Assembly (NCBI GenBank): GCA_945787625.1
Contig: CALZJL010000041.1
Span: forward strand, 1-8,616
Origin: an uncultured Prevotellaceae bacterium
Lineage (GTDB): Bacteria; Bacteroidota; Bacteroidia; Bacteroidales; Bacteroidaceae
Reading direction: 5' to 3'
DNA length: 8,616 bases
Part shown: positions 1 to 5,432 of the stretch, piece by piece
Layout of the letters: each line of letters begins with the position of its first letter
How positions within the stretch are numbered: the first letter of the stretch is position 1
Notes under the pieces: generated by a model
What the model was told of the DNA's origin: nothing
What the model saw: only the letters and a program-made list of their open reading frames with translations
Databases searched by the model: none
Made by a program: the position numbers and the translations under genes

Positions 1-45
1 GTGGGTTCTCCTAACCTCTACTAAACATAATCACTATTGTTGAGG

Positions 46-117
46 TTATGAGGTTATGAGGTTGTAAGGTTATGAGATTATAAGGTTATAAGGCTTTGAA
101 ATAATAAGGCTTTGAGA
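46..117. repeat. Degenerate 8-bp tandem repeat array upstream of the transporter gene
   Basis: Nine consecutive octamers can be laid out from base 46: TTATGAGG, TTATGAGG, TTGTAAGG, TTATGAGA, TTATAAGG, TTATAAGG, CTTTGAAA, TAATAAGG, CTTTGAGA. A tenth, weaker unit (TGTTGAGG) precedes them at 38-45. The last four units also form a higher-order 16-bp period, with ATAAGGCTTTGA present at 88-99 and again at 104-115. The array ends 37 bases before the transporter ATG. One inverted copy of the unit core (TAACCTC, 12-18) could pair with GAGGTTA at 42-48 or 50-56. The unit length is not a multiple of three and no frame through it looks coding. It may be a leader or regulatory element, or simply a slippage-prone intergenic tract; its function is unknown. 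Confidence 0.85.
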
Positions 118-154
118 ATTAAACTTAACTATATATAATGATAAATTACAGAGA

Positions 155-1072
155 ATGAACAATCAGACCCGTGGAGTTTTGAATGGAATTGTATCCGGAA
201 TCTCATTCGGACTTATACCTTTGTTTTCCATACCGGTTATTGCTGCTGGGATGGATAATATCAGCATACTTGTATATCGCTATCTATTCGGCTCAGCAAT
301 TATGCTTTTGGTGCTGCTCATGAGACAGACTAAGATGAGAATTTCATTTTCACAATTGTGGCGTATCGTAATTTTGTCTTCACTCTATACGATGTGTTCA
401 ATCACGACGCTCGAATCATATAAGTATCTGTCGTCAGGTATCGCTACCGCGCTTGTTTATACCGATCCAATATGGTGTGCAATAATCGGCCTTATGTTTC
501 TTGGCGACAGATTCTCGTGGCGTATCAGCTCAAGCATTGTTCTTGCAACCATAGGTGTCATGATGATGACAGGCGTATTCTCTCAAGATGGTACATTCTC
601 TGTCAAAGGACTCTTGTGGGGACTCGCTTCGGGAGTTTTCTACGCCCTTTATCTCATACTTCTGCCTCGTCTGAAGGTGAGAGAGATAGCGAGTCTGAAA
701 CTGACATTTTATGTGTTTTTCATAGGTATGCTTCTGCTCTCTGCTTATAGTCTTGCCGTCAATGGTAGCATACAAATCACATCAGATTATGAATGCTGGT
801 ACAATCTGCTCTTGCTTGGCCTCGTGCCGACCGCATTGAGCAATATATGTGTGACAATATCCCTCAAACTCATAAACAGTACCATAGTTGCCATTCTCGG
901 AGCGTTTGAGCCCCTTACAGCTATGGCTGTCGGGATAATGATTTTGGGCGAGCCATGTAGTATATTCAGTCTTTCGGGAGCGGCAATGATACTCATTGCT
1001 GTCGGGATATTGACTGTTTTGCCAAAGTTGAAGACTTTACATACACAAGTCAAGCCCGAAGTACAAAAATGA
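155..1072 (+). CDS. EamA/DMT-superfamily inner-membrane transporter
   Basis: This 305-residue protein is almost entirely hydrophobic, with about ten predictable membrane segments (roughly 8-30, 36-56, 68-88, 93-116, 124-143, 151-170, 178-200, 215-236, 243-265, 272-290). It shows the internal duplication expected of two EamA domains: the half-ending motif around residues 102-122 (YTDPIWCAIIGLMFLGD) recurs around 250-267 (AFEPLTAMAVGIMILGEP). Length and topology fit the drug/metabolite transporter superfamily, whose members export amino acids, metabolites or drugs; the substrate cannot be read from sequence. The ATG at 155 gives a start with the hydrophilic MNNQTR lead that such proteins often have. 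No Shine-Dalgarno or clear TAnnTTTG promoter is visible; the upstream DNA is the octamer array. The 3' end of the gene lies in an inverted repeat shared with the following gap. It converges on the winged-helix gene. Confidence 0.95.
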   Translation: MNNQTRGVLNGIVSGISFGLIPLFSIPVIAAGMDNISILVYRYLFGSAIMLLVLLMRQTKMRISFSQLWRIVILSSLYTMCSITTLESYKYLSSGIATALVYTDPIWCAIIGLMFLGDRFSWRISSSIVLATIGVMMMTGVFSQDGTFSVKGLLWGLASGVFYALYLILLPRLKVREIASLKLTFYVFFIGMLLLSAYSLAVNGSIQITSDYECWYNLLLLGLVPTALSNICVTISLKLINSTIVAILGAFEPLTAMAVGIMILGEPCSIFSLSGAAMILIAVGILTVLPKLKTLHTQVKPEVQK

Positions 1073-1087
1073 CCTCGGGCTTGACTT
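1047..1087. terminator. 13-bp perfect inverted repeat across the transporter stop codon
   Basis: AAGTCAAGCCCGA (1047-1059) is the exact reverse complement of TCGGGCTTGACTT (1075-1087), with a 15-base loop that contains the TGA stop. The position between convergent genes suggests a transcript-end hairpin usable on either strand. No U-run follows on either side, so it is not a textbook intrinsic terminator. The left arm also encodes residues near the C-terminus (QVKPE). Confidence 0.65.
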
Positions 1088-1091
1088 AATC

Positions 1092-1107
1092 TCAGGCGCG
1101 CGCCTGA
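1092..1107. terminator. 16-bp perfect GC-rich palindrome between convergent genes
   Basis: TCAGGCGCGCGCCTGA is identical to its reverse complement and is flanked by TAATC (1087-1091) and GATTA (1111-1115), which can extend the stem over a three-base bulge. The right flank overlaps the stop codon of the winged-helix gene. With the preceding 13-bp inverted repeat it makes two consecutive strong hairpins in a 40-bp gap. A bidirectional terminator or mRNA-end stabiliser is the simplest reading; a protein-binding dyad is possible. Confidence 0.55.
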
Positions 1108-1112
1108 CAAGA

Positions 1113-1313
1113 TTACTTCAAAGAAAGAGTGATGTCCTTACCCTCTTCGACTACAACAAGCTTGTCCTCACGAGCCAACCAGCCCATAGCCAGATAAAGC
1201 TCCTTGTCGGTCTTAATCTTTGCAGCCTTCTTAAGGTCCTTTGCACTCATTGCGCCGTTCTCGCTGAGGGCTGTCCAAACAGCACCTGCAACACTACCAA
1301 TCTTCTCAATCAT
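1113..1313 (-). CDS. Winged helix-turn-helix protein (DUF2582-like)
   Basis: A 66-residue protein beginning MIEKIGSVAGAVWTALSENG. The pattern of helix (residues 3-18), helix (23-31, SAKDLKKAA), recognition-like helix (35-48, TDKELYLAMGWLARE) and a beta hairpin (50-65, KLVVVEEGKDITLSL) fits the small single-domain winged-helix proteins annotated as DUF2582, common in Bacteroidetes. The length is normal for the family. Their targets and partners are not established, so a DNA-binding role is inferred from fold only. An upstream in-frame TTG at 1322 would add three residues (MFE); the ATG at 1313 is preferred because it is a standard start and begins the conserved domain directly. The gene has its own -7 box about 60 bases upstream, and ends in the paired hairpins facing the transporter gene. 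Confidence 0.9.
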   Translation of the reverse strand: MIEKIGSVAGAVWTALSENGAMSAKDLKKAAKIKTDKELYLAMGWLAREDKLVVVEEGKDITLSLK

Positions 1314-1352
1314 TTCAAACAATTTTTGCTGTTAATAATTCAATACCTAAAT

Positions 1353-1368
1353 GAGATTTCCTAATCTC
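1353..1368 (-). promoter_or_regulatory. Hairpin at the predicted 5' end of the winged-helix mRNA
   Basis: GAGATT (1353-1358) and AATCTC (1363-1368) form a perfect 6-bp stem with a 4-base loop. If transcription starts 6-7 bases after the -7 box at 1374-1381, the hairpin sits at the very first bases of the message. Such a 5' stem could protect the mRNA or affect translation; this is inference from position. Confidence 0.4.
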
Positions 1369-1373
1369 CGCTA

Positions 1374-1405
1374 CAAAGTTAATATAATTTAATGATATGA
1401 CCAAG
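1374..1405 (-). promoter_or_regulatory. Bacteroidetes-type promoter for the winged-helix gene
   Basis: On the minus strand TAACTTTG (1381-1374) matches the Bacteroidetes -7 consensus TAnnTTTG exactly. A -33-like CTTG (1405-1402; consensus TTTG) lies 20 bp upstream. The predicted start near 1367 leaves a leader of about 55 bases. The surrounding DNA is AT-rich and free of genes. Confidence 0.65.
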
Positions 1406-1416
1406 AAAAAAGTAAA

Positions 1417-1442
1417 ATTTTATGCCCTAAATATCATAAAAT
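1417..1442 (-). terminator. Possible AT-rich terminator after the small lipoprotein gene
   Basis: ATTTTATG and CATAAAAT form an 8-bp stem with a 10-base loop, and on the minus strand the stem is followed by TTTACTTTTTTCTT. The arrangement resembles an intrinsic terminator, but the stem is entirely weak pairs except one. It lies about 60 bases past the lipoprotein stop. A second tiny stem (GGCA/TGCC, 1487-1498) lies nearer the stop. Nothing else is visible in the 1314-1504 gap apart from the promoter elements. Confidence 0.35.
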
Positions 1443-1504
1443 CACATTGTTTTAGCTATTTTGGGTGTATTCGATACAATAATTATGGCAGAATTGCCGC
1501 TTTT

Positions 1505-1912
1505 TCACTCGTAATCCTCACGTGTGAATGTAATGCTGAGAAGTATTTTTCCTGTAGTCTCCGAGCGATAACGGTATGAGAATTTTATACCTCTCTCCTT
1601 CATCGATTTGCACGATAAATCTCCTTTCAGACTCATAAGAGTCTTCTCTCGAAACTCTTCAACCAAAAGGCTTGAATAAATGCTTTTATCATCAAGTCTA
1701 TCACGTACGGTATAATTAAAAATCAAAGTCGAGTCTTCAACGCTAAACTCCTTGCTGTCCATGATGGTATATTCGTCGATATGATACGGACATTTCAGTT
1801 CGGTATACTCCTTAGCTTGTCTTTGGATTTTTTCGAAGTAAGTCTCGTACTTACAGCCAAAGACAGTCGTGAGTACGGCAAACAATACGCAGAAGTATGA
1901 AAAGTTTCTCAT
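1505..1912 (-). CDS. Small predicted lipoprotein, function unknown
   Basis: The 135-residue product starts with a short basic N-terminus (MRN), a hydrophobic stretch at residues 4-18 and a lipobox-like VFGC with Cys20, so it is probably lipidated and exported, leaving a mature part of about 115 residues. Phe at -2 of the lipobox is atypical. The mature part is hydrophilic, with a charged helix-like start (residues 21-40) and beta-like stretches (59-69, STLIFNYTVRD, and 108-130). It has two further cysteines, Cys41 and Cys101, that could form a disulfide. I recognise no family. The frame is supported by the signal peptide and by sensible protein composition. It lies downstream of yebC but is separated from it by a hairpin with a T-rich tail, and no TAnnTTTG promoter is evident in the 121-bp gap, so its transcription is unclear. 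The ATG at 1912 starts the signal peptide. Confidence 0.75.
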   Translation of the reverse strand: MRNFSYFCVLFAVLTTVFGCKYETYFEKIQRQAKEYTELKCPYHIDEYTIMDSKEFSVEDSTLIFNYTVRDRLDDKSIYSSLLVEEFREKTLMSLKGDLSCKSMKERGIKFSYRYRSETTGKILLSITFTREDYE

Positions 1913-1938
1913 GATATAATAGGCAGTAGAAAGAAAAT

Positions 1939-2000
1939 CTGACGATTTGTAGTCGCTCTCCAGACATACAAGCCGTAAGTGGCAACATACAAATCGTCAG
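1939..2000 (-). terminator. 13-bp inverted repeat with T-rich tail downstream of yebC
   Basis: CTGACGATTTGTA (1939-1951) and TACAAATCGTCAG (1988-2000) are perfect reverse complements with a 36-base loop. Read on the minus strand the second arm is followed by ATTTTCTTTCT, as expected of an intrinsic terminator for the pheT-yebC transcript. The loop carries a minor stem (GCC/GGC, 1972-1983) and one of two copies of ACATACAA (1964-1971; the second, 1985-1992, overlaps the right arm). The unusually large loop leaves room for another role, such as a leader element for the lipoprotein gene that starts 27 bases further on. Confidence 0.6.
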
Positions 2001-2014
2001 GACATGGCTGTCAG

Positions 2015-2036
2015 AAAAAAACTTTAGTACGTACTA
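2015..2036 (-). terminator. Palindrome and T7 run at the yebC stop codon
   Basis: TAGTACGTACTA (2025-2036) is a 12-bp perfect palindrome whose end is the TAG stop of yebC. On the minus strand it is followed after AAG by seven T residues (2021-2015). A self-complementary core with almost no loop makes a weak hairpin, so this may be a minor first termination point ahead of the stronger inverted repeat at 1939-2000. Confidence 0.35.
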
Positions 2037-2774
2037 CTCCTCAGGTTTCATGTTGGTATAGACCGTCTGTACATCGTCAAACTCCTCAAGACGCTCTACC
2101 ATCTTGTTGATGGTCTCACGCTGTTCGGCAGTTACCTCTTTTAGGTCATTGGGTATGTACGTGAATTCACCACCTACCTCCTCATAGCCGTCAGCCTCGA
2201 GTTTCTTCTGTATTTCGTTGTAGCTCGTAGGCTCACCATAGATAGTGATTGTGGTCTCGCCCTTCTCCTCGTCAAACTCCTCGTCAAACTCCTCGTCTAC
2301 ACCATAGTCAATCATCTCAAGAACAAAGTCATCCATATCCATATCAGCCTTCTTCTTGAACGTAAACACACACTTGTGGTCAAACAAGAACGAGAGAGAC
2401 CCCGTAGTACCCATATTGCCCGAGAATTTGTTAAACACAGAACGCACATCAGCCACGGTACGTGTAGTATTGTCCGTCAGAGTGTCCACAAAGACAGCCA
2501 CGCCATGAGGACCATATCCCTCGTATGTGACAGACTTGTAGTCGCTCGTGTCCTTGCCCATAGCGTTCTTGATAGCACGCTCGATATTATCCTTGGGCAT
2601 ATTCTCGCGTTTGCATACTGCGATGACCGAACGCAGACTTGGATTGTTTTCCGGCTCTGGACCACCAGCCTTGACTGCTATAGCAATCTGTTTGCCCAGA
2701 CGTGTAAAGGTCTTGGCCATATGGCCCCATCTCTTCAATTTAGTCGCTTTGCGATATTCAAAAGCTCTTCCCAT
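2034..2774 (-). CDS. yebC: YebC/TACO1-family protein
   Basis: A 246-residue protein covering the full YebC family length. The N-terminal domain has the hallmark segment KTFTRLGKQIAIAVKAGG (residues 21-38), NPSLRSVIAVCKRENMPKDN (44-63) and the ERAIKNA helix, followed by YEGYGPHGVAVFVDTLTDN (84-102) and the GSLSFLFDH strand (125-133). The start MGRAFEYRKATKLKRW is the form seen in Bacteroidetes rather than the MAGHSKW start of proteobacterial members. The family has been annotated as transcriptional regulators; the mitochondrial homologue TACO1 and recent bacterial work point to a ribosome-linked role in translating difficult stretches such as polyproline. Its place 38 bp behind pheT, with no visible promoter in that AT-rich gap, suits a translation role and suggests co-transcription. 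Residues 160-170 hold an acidic repeat built from DEEF, encoded by a 12-bp tandem duplication. Confidence 0.97.
   Translation of the reverse strand: MGRAFEYRKATKLKRWGHMAKTFTRLGKQIAIAVKAGGPEPENNPSLRSVIAVCKRENMPKDNIERAIKNAMGKDTSDYKSVTYEGYGPHGVAVFVDTLTDNTTRTVADVRSVFNKFSGNMGTTGSLSFLFDHKCVFTFKKKADMDMDDFVLEMIDYGVDEEFDEEFDEEKGETTITIYGEPTSYNEIQKKLEADGYEEVGGEFTYIPNDLKEVTAEQRETINKMVERLEEFDDVQTVYTNMKPEE
2265..2297 (-). repeat. 12-bp tandem repeat within yebC encoding DEEF units
   Basis: Two identical 12-bp units (2274-2285 and 2286-2297, plus strand AAACTCCTCGTC) are followed by a nine-base partial third at 2265-2273. They encode DEEF-DEEF-DEE at residues 160-170 in the acidic part of YebC. The reading frame is kept because the unit is four codons. 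The identity at nucleotide level suggests a recent slippage or duplication event. Confidence 0.85.
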
Positions 2775-2812
2775 TTTTTATAAATAATGAATAGTGAATA
2801 ATATTAAGTAAT

Positions 2813-5341
2813 CTATCTCAGTTCAGCACCGAGCTGACCTTTGAGTTGCGAAATCAACTTGTTCATCACAGCCTCGATGGCCTTGTCGTTGAGAGTCCTC
2901 GTCTCGTCCTGCAAAATGAAATTGACAGCATACGATTTCTTGCCCTTAGGCAGATTCTTGCCCTCGTAAACGTCAAACAGGTTTACAGCCTTGAGCAGCT
3001 TCTTCTCAGTCCTATACGCAATCTCTTCGATTTTCGCAAACTCCACATTCTCGTCGAGCAGCAAAGCAAGGTCTCGACTGACAGCAGGGAACTTGCTAAT
3101 ATCATGATATTTTACGACCTGCCCCTTGATTTGCTTCATCAGCAACTTCCAGTTGAGGTCAGCATAGTAAACAGCATTCTCGATGTCAAACTGCTTGAGC
3201 AGCAAATGCGACACAACACCCATCTTGACAAGAACCTTGCCACCATGAGAGCGCACCTCAAGAGATTTGTCGAAGATATCCTCAGTACCATCGGCAAACA
3301 CTATACCACCCATCTGGACGCCAATACGCTGTAGTACATTCATGACATAAGCCTTCAGCTCAGCAAACGAGCTATCCTCGTCGGCGTGAATCCATGAGCC
3401 CGACACACGCTTGCCCGTCACCCACAGCCCCATATGAGCCTCCTCGCTATAAGCATCGAGCACATGCTTGATGACCTCAGGATCACGACTCTGGCTAACA
3501 CCCGGGATAATGTCAGGGCACTTGCGCGAAGCATCAAAATGATAGCAATTGCCAAATTCAAACATACGCTGCGAAGGCATACGATGTGCGGCATTACGTC
3601 CAATACTCTCCAAACCGCCAAACAACAGAGTCTGACGCAGGCAATTCAGATCATTAGACAAAGGATTGAGCAGACGCACGCTATTCTCGCTTCTATAGCT
3701 GTCAAGACCCTCACAATAGGCACCCTTCTGCAACGAATTGTTAAGAATCTCATGAAAACCATTGCCCACCAGCATCTCTGCCACCAGATTCTGAAGTTTG
3801 TGGCTCTTGTCAGCCTCCCCCTTGACAGAGAGCGAAGACTTGACCGTAGTAGGAATCTCGATATTGTTGTAGCCATATATACGGAGAATCTCCTCGACCA
3901 CATCACACGGACGCTGCACGTCCACACGATAAGCCGGAATCTCAAGTCTCAGCCCTTCCCCACTCTCTTCCAGCACAATCATCTCCAGACTCTGGCAGAT
4001 AGACTTGACCGTCACAGCAGGAATATGCTTGCCGATGAGCATATCAACATAATCATAACGCAAATCAACGACAAAGTTCTTGATAGGCTCAGGATAAACA
4101 TCAACAATTTCCATGCTCACCTTGGCGTCAGCCAACTCCTTCGCCATGATAGCAGCCTGTTTCAAGGCATAGATCTGTCCGTTAGGGTCGATACCGCGCT
4201 CAAAGCGGAACGAAGCATCAGTCTGCAATCCATGACGTCTGCTACTCTTGCGTATCCAAGTAGGATTGAAATAAGCACTCTCGAGCAAGACATTCTTCGT
4301 AGACTCATACGTACCACTACCCTTTCCCCCAAACACACCAGCGATACACATAGGCTCCACAGCATTACATATAGCCAAGTCCCGCTCGCTCAGTCTGTGT
4401 TCCACACCATCGAGAGTCACAAACGGAGTACCCTCAGGCATAGTCCTTACAACAACCTCATTACCCTCAATCATATCAGCATCAAAGCAATGCAAAGGCT
4501 GTCCATATGCCATCATGATATAATTAGTAATGTCGACGATATTGTTGATAGGACGCAAGCCGATGACAGAGAGACGATTCTTCAGCCATTCGGGACTCTC
4601 CTTGACAACACAATCCTTCAGCGTCAGCGCACAATAGCGCGGACAAGCCTCAGAAGCCACAACACGCACAGGAATCTCAAGCTCAGTATTATCCACGACA
4701 AAACCATCGCACGAAGGACGATGCAGAGCAGTCCTGTAGCCATTTTGTACCAACCAGGCATACAAGTCGCGCGCCACACCATAGTGGCTGCAAGCATCAG
4801 CACGGTTTGGAGTGATATCCACCTCAATCAGATAGTCGCTCTCCAACTTGTAGTATTCAGCAGCAGGCGTACCCACGACAGCATCCTCAGGCAACACGAT
4901 GATACCATCATGACTTTTACCAATGCCGATTTCATCCTCAGCACAAATCATGCCCAAAGACTCGACGCCACGCAGTTTGCTACGCTTGATAGTAAACTCC
5001 TCGTCGCCATCATACAACTTCGTACCCACGACAGCCACGATAACCTTCTGTCCGGCAGCCACATTGGGAGCACCACAAACTATCTGCAGAGGACCGGCCT
5101 CCGCACCAGAAGGATTCCCCTGCCCTACCTCCACCATACACACGTGCATATGGTCGCTGTTGGGGTGAGCCTCGCAAGTCATCACCTGCCCTACCCACAG
5201 TCCTTTCAGTCCACCCTTGACAGTCTGCACCTCCTCGACACCGCCCACCTCCAGTCCCTCGCTGGTAAGGGCAGCAGCCACCTCGTCGGCCGTCAAATCA
5301 AAGTCAACATAGTCTTTCAGCCATTTGTAAGAGATATTCAT
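2813..5341 (-). CDS. pheT: Phenylalanine--tRNA ligase beta subunit
   Basis: The cytoplasmic PheRS heterotetramer (alpha2 beta2) attaches phenylalanine to tRNA-Phe; this is the beta chain, which binds tRNA and edits Tyr-tRNA. The 842 residues carry the full bacterial domain order: N-terminal MNISYKWLKDYVDF, the EMAP-like tRNA-binding domain around 44-155 (IVCGAPNVAAGQKV at 87-100, SLGMICAEDEIGIG at 128-141), the B3/B4 editing domain around 211-395 (LRPINNIVDITNYIMM at 262-277), the B5 domain around 424-497 with the metal-binding acids in D474-x5-D480-x2-E483-E484, the core with NPLSNDLNCLRQTLLFGGLE (559-578), and a C-terminal FDX-ACB anticodon-binding domain from about 748 (ISKFPAVSRDLALL). 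Nothing is missing. The alpha gene pheS is not in the window, so the two subunits are unlinked here. It lies 91 bp after dnaB with a candidate promoter of its own, and precedes yebC. Confidence 0.99.
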   Translation of the reverse strand: MNISYKWLKDYVDFDLTADEVAAALTSEGLEVGGVEEVQTVKGGLKGLWVGQVMTCEAHPNSDHMHVCMVEVGQGNPSGAEAGPLQIVCGAPNVAAGQKVIVAVVGTKLYDGDEEFTIKRSKLRGVESLGMICAEDEIGIGKSHDGIIVLPEDAVVGTPAAEYYKLESDYLIEVDITPNRADACSHYGVARDLYAWLVQNGYRTALHRPSCDGFVVDNTELEIPVRVVASEACPRYCALTLKDCVVKESPEWLKNRLSVIGLRPINNIVDITNYIMMAYGQPLHCFDADMIEGNEVVVRTMPEGTPFVTLDGVEHRLSERDLAICNAVEPMCIAGVFGGKGSGTYESTKNVLLESAYFNPTWIRKSSRRHGLQTDASFRFERGIDPNGQIYALKQAAIMAKELADAKVSMEIVDVYPEPIKNFVVDLRYDYVDMLIGKHIPAVTVKSICQSLEMIVLEESGEGLRLEIPAYRVDVQRPCDVVEEILRIYGYNNIEIPTTVKSSLSVKGEADKSHKLQNLVAEMLVGNGFHEILNNSLQKGAYCEGLDSYRSENSVRLLNPLSNDLNCLRQTLLFGGLESIGRNAAHRMPSQRMFEFGNCYHFDASRKCPDIIPGVSQSRDPEVIKHVLDAYSEEAHMGLWVTGKRVSGSWIHADEDSSFAELKAYVMNVLQRIGVQMGGIVFADGTEDIFDKSLEVRSHGGKVLVKMGVVSHLLLKQFDIENAVYYADLNWKLLMKQIKGQVVKYHDISKFPAVSRDLALLLDENVEFAKIEEIAYRTEKKLLKAVNLFDVYEGKNLPKGKKSYAVNFILQDETRTLNDKAIEAVMNKLISQLKGQLGAELR

Positions 5342-5355
5342 ATCAAATATTCAAT

Positions 5356-5367
5356 TATGTATACATA
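5356..5367. promoter_or_regulatory. 12-bp palindrome in the pheT leader
   Basis: TATGTATACATA is a perfect palindrome located 14 bases upstream of the pheT ATG, within the leader predicted from the -7 box at 5383-5390. It could be an operator half-site pair or a small hairpin near the ribosome-binding region. AT-rich palindromes of this size arise easily by chance, so the call is weak. Confidence 0.25.
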
Positions 5368-5382
5368 CTTAAAAAATCGACG

Positions 5383-5390
5383 CAAAATTA
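5383..5390 (-). promoter_or_regulatory. Candidate -7 box for pheT
   Basis: On the minus strand TAATTTTG matches TAnnTTTG and would place the start near 5376, giving a leader of about 35 bases. No TTTG box is found 19-21 bp upstream; instead there is a run of nine T residues (5400-5392) next to the box, which may also act as a U-tract ending some dnaB transcripts, although no clear stem precedes it. Read-through from dnaB is an alternative. Confidence 0.4.
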
Positions 5391-5432
5391 CAAAAAAAAA
5401 TACACTTTTGAGTCGTTTTAGAAAGAAAAAAA

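Noticed and set aside
1..24. Possible C-terminal tail of an upstream plus-strand gene (VGSPNLY then TAA)
   Set aside because: Seven codons are too few to tell from chance, and other frames are also open briefly.
38..117. CRISPR array or plasmid-type iterons
   Set aside because: There are no spacers, the unit is only 8 bp, and no replication initiator or cas gene is nearby.
1397..1579. Plus-strand 60-codon frame
   Set aside because: It overlaps the lipoprotein gene antisense, begins in the AT-rich promoter region, and the translation has no recognisable features.
1939..2000. Miniature transposable element bounded by the 13-bp inverted repeats
   Set aside because: No target-site duplication flanks the repeats, the span is only 62 bp, and the T-rich tail fits a terminator better.
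5342..5432. T-box or Phe leader-peptide attenuator ahead of pheT
   Set aside because: The gap is only 91 bp, contains no T-box-like core or run of Phe codons, and no terminator stem pairs with the T run.
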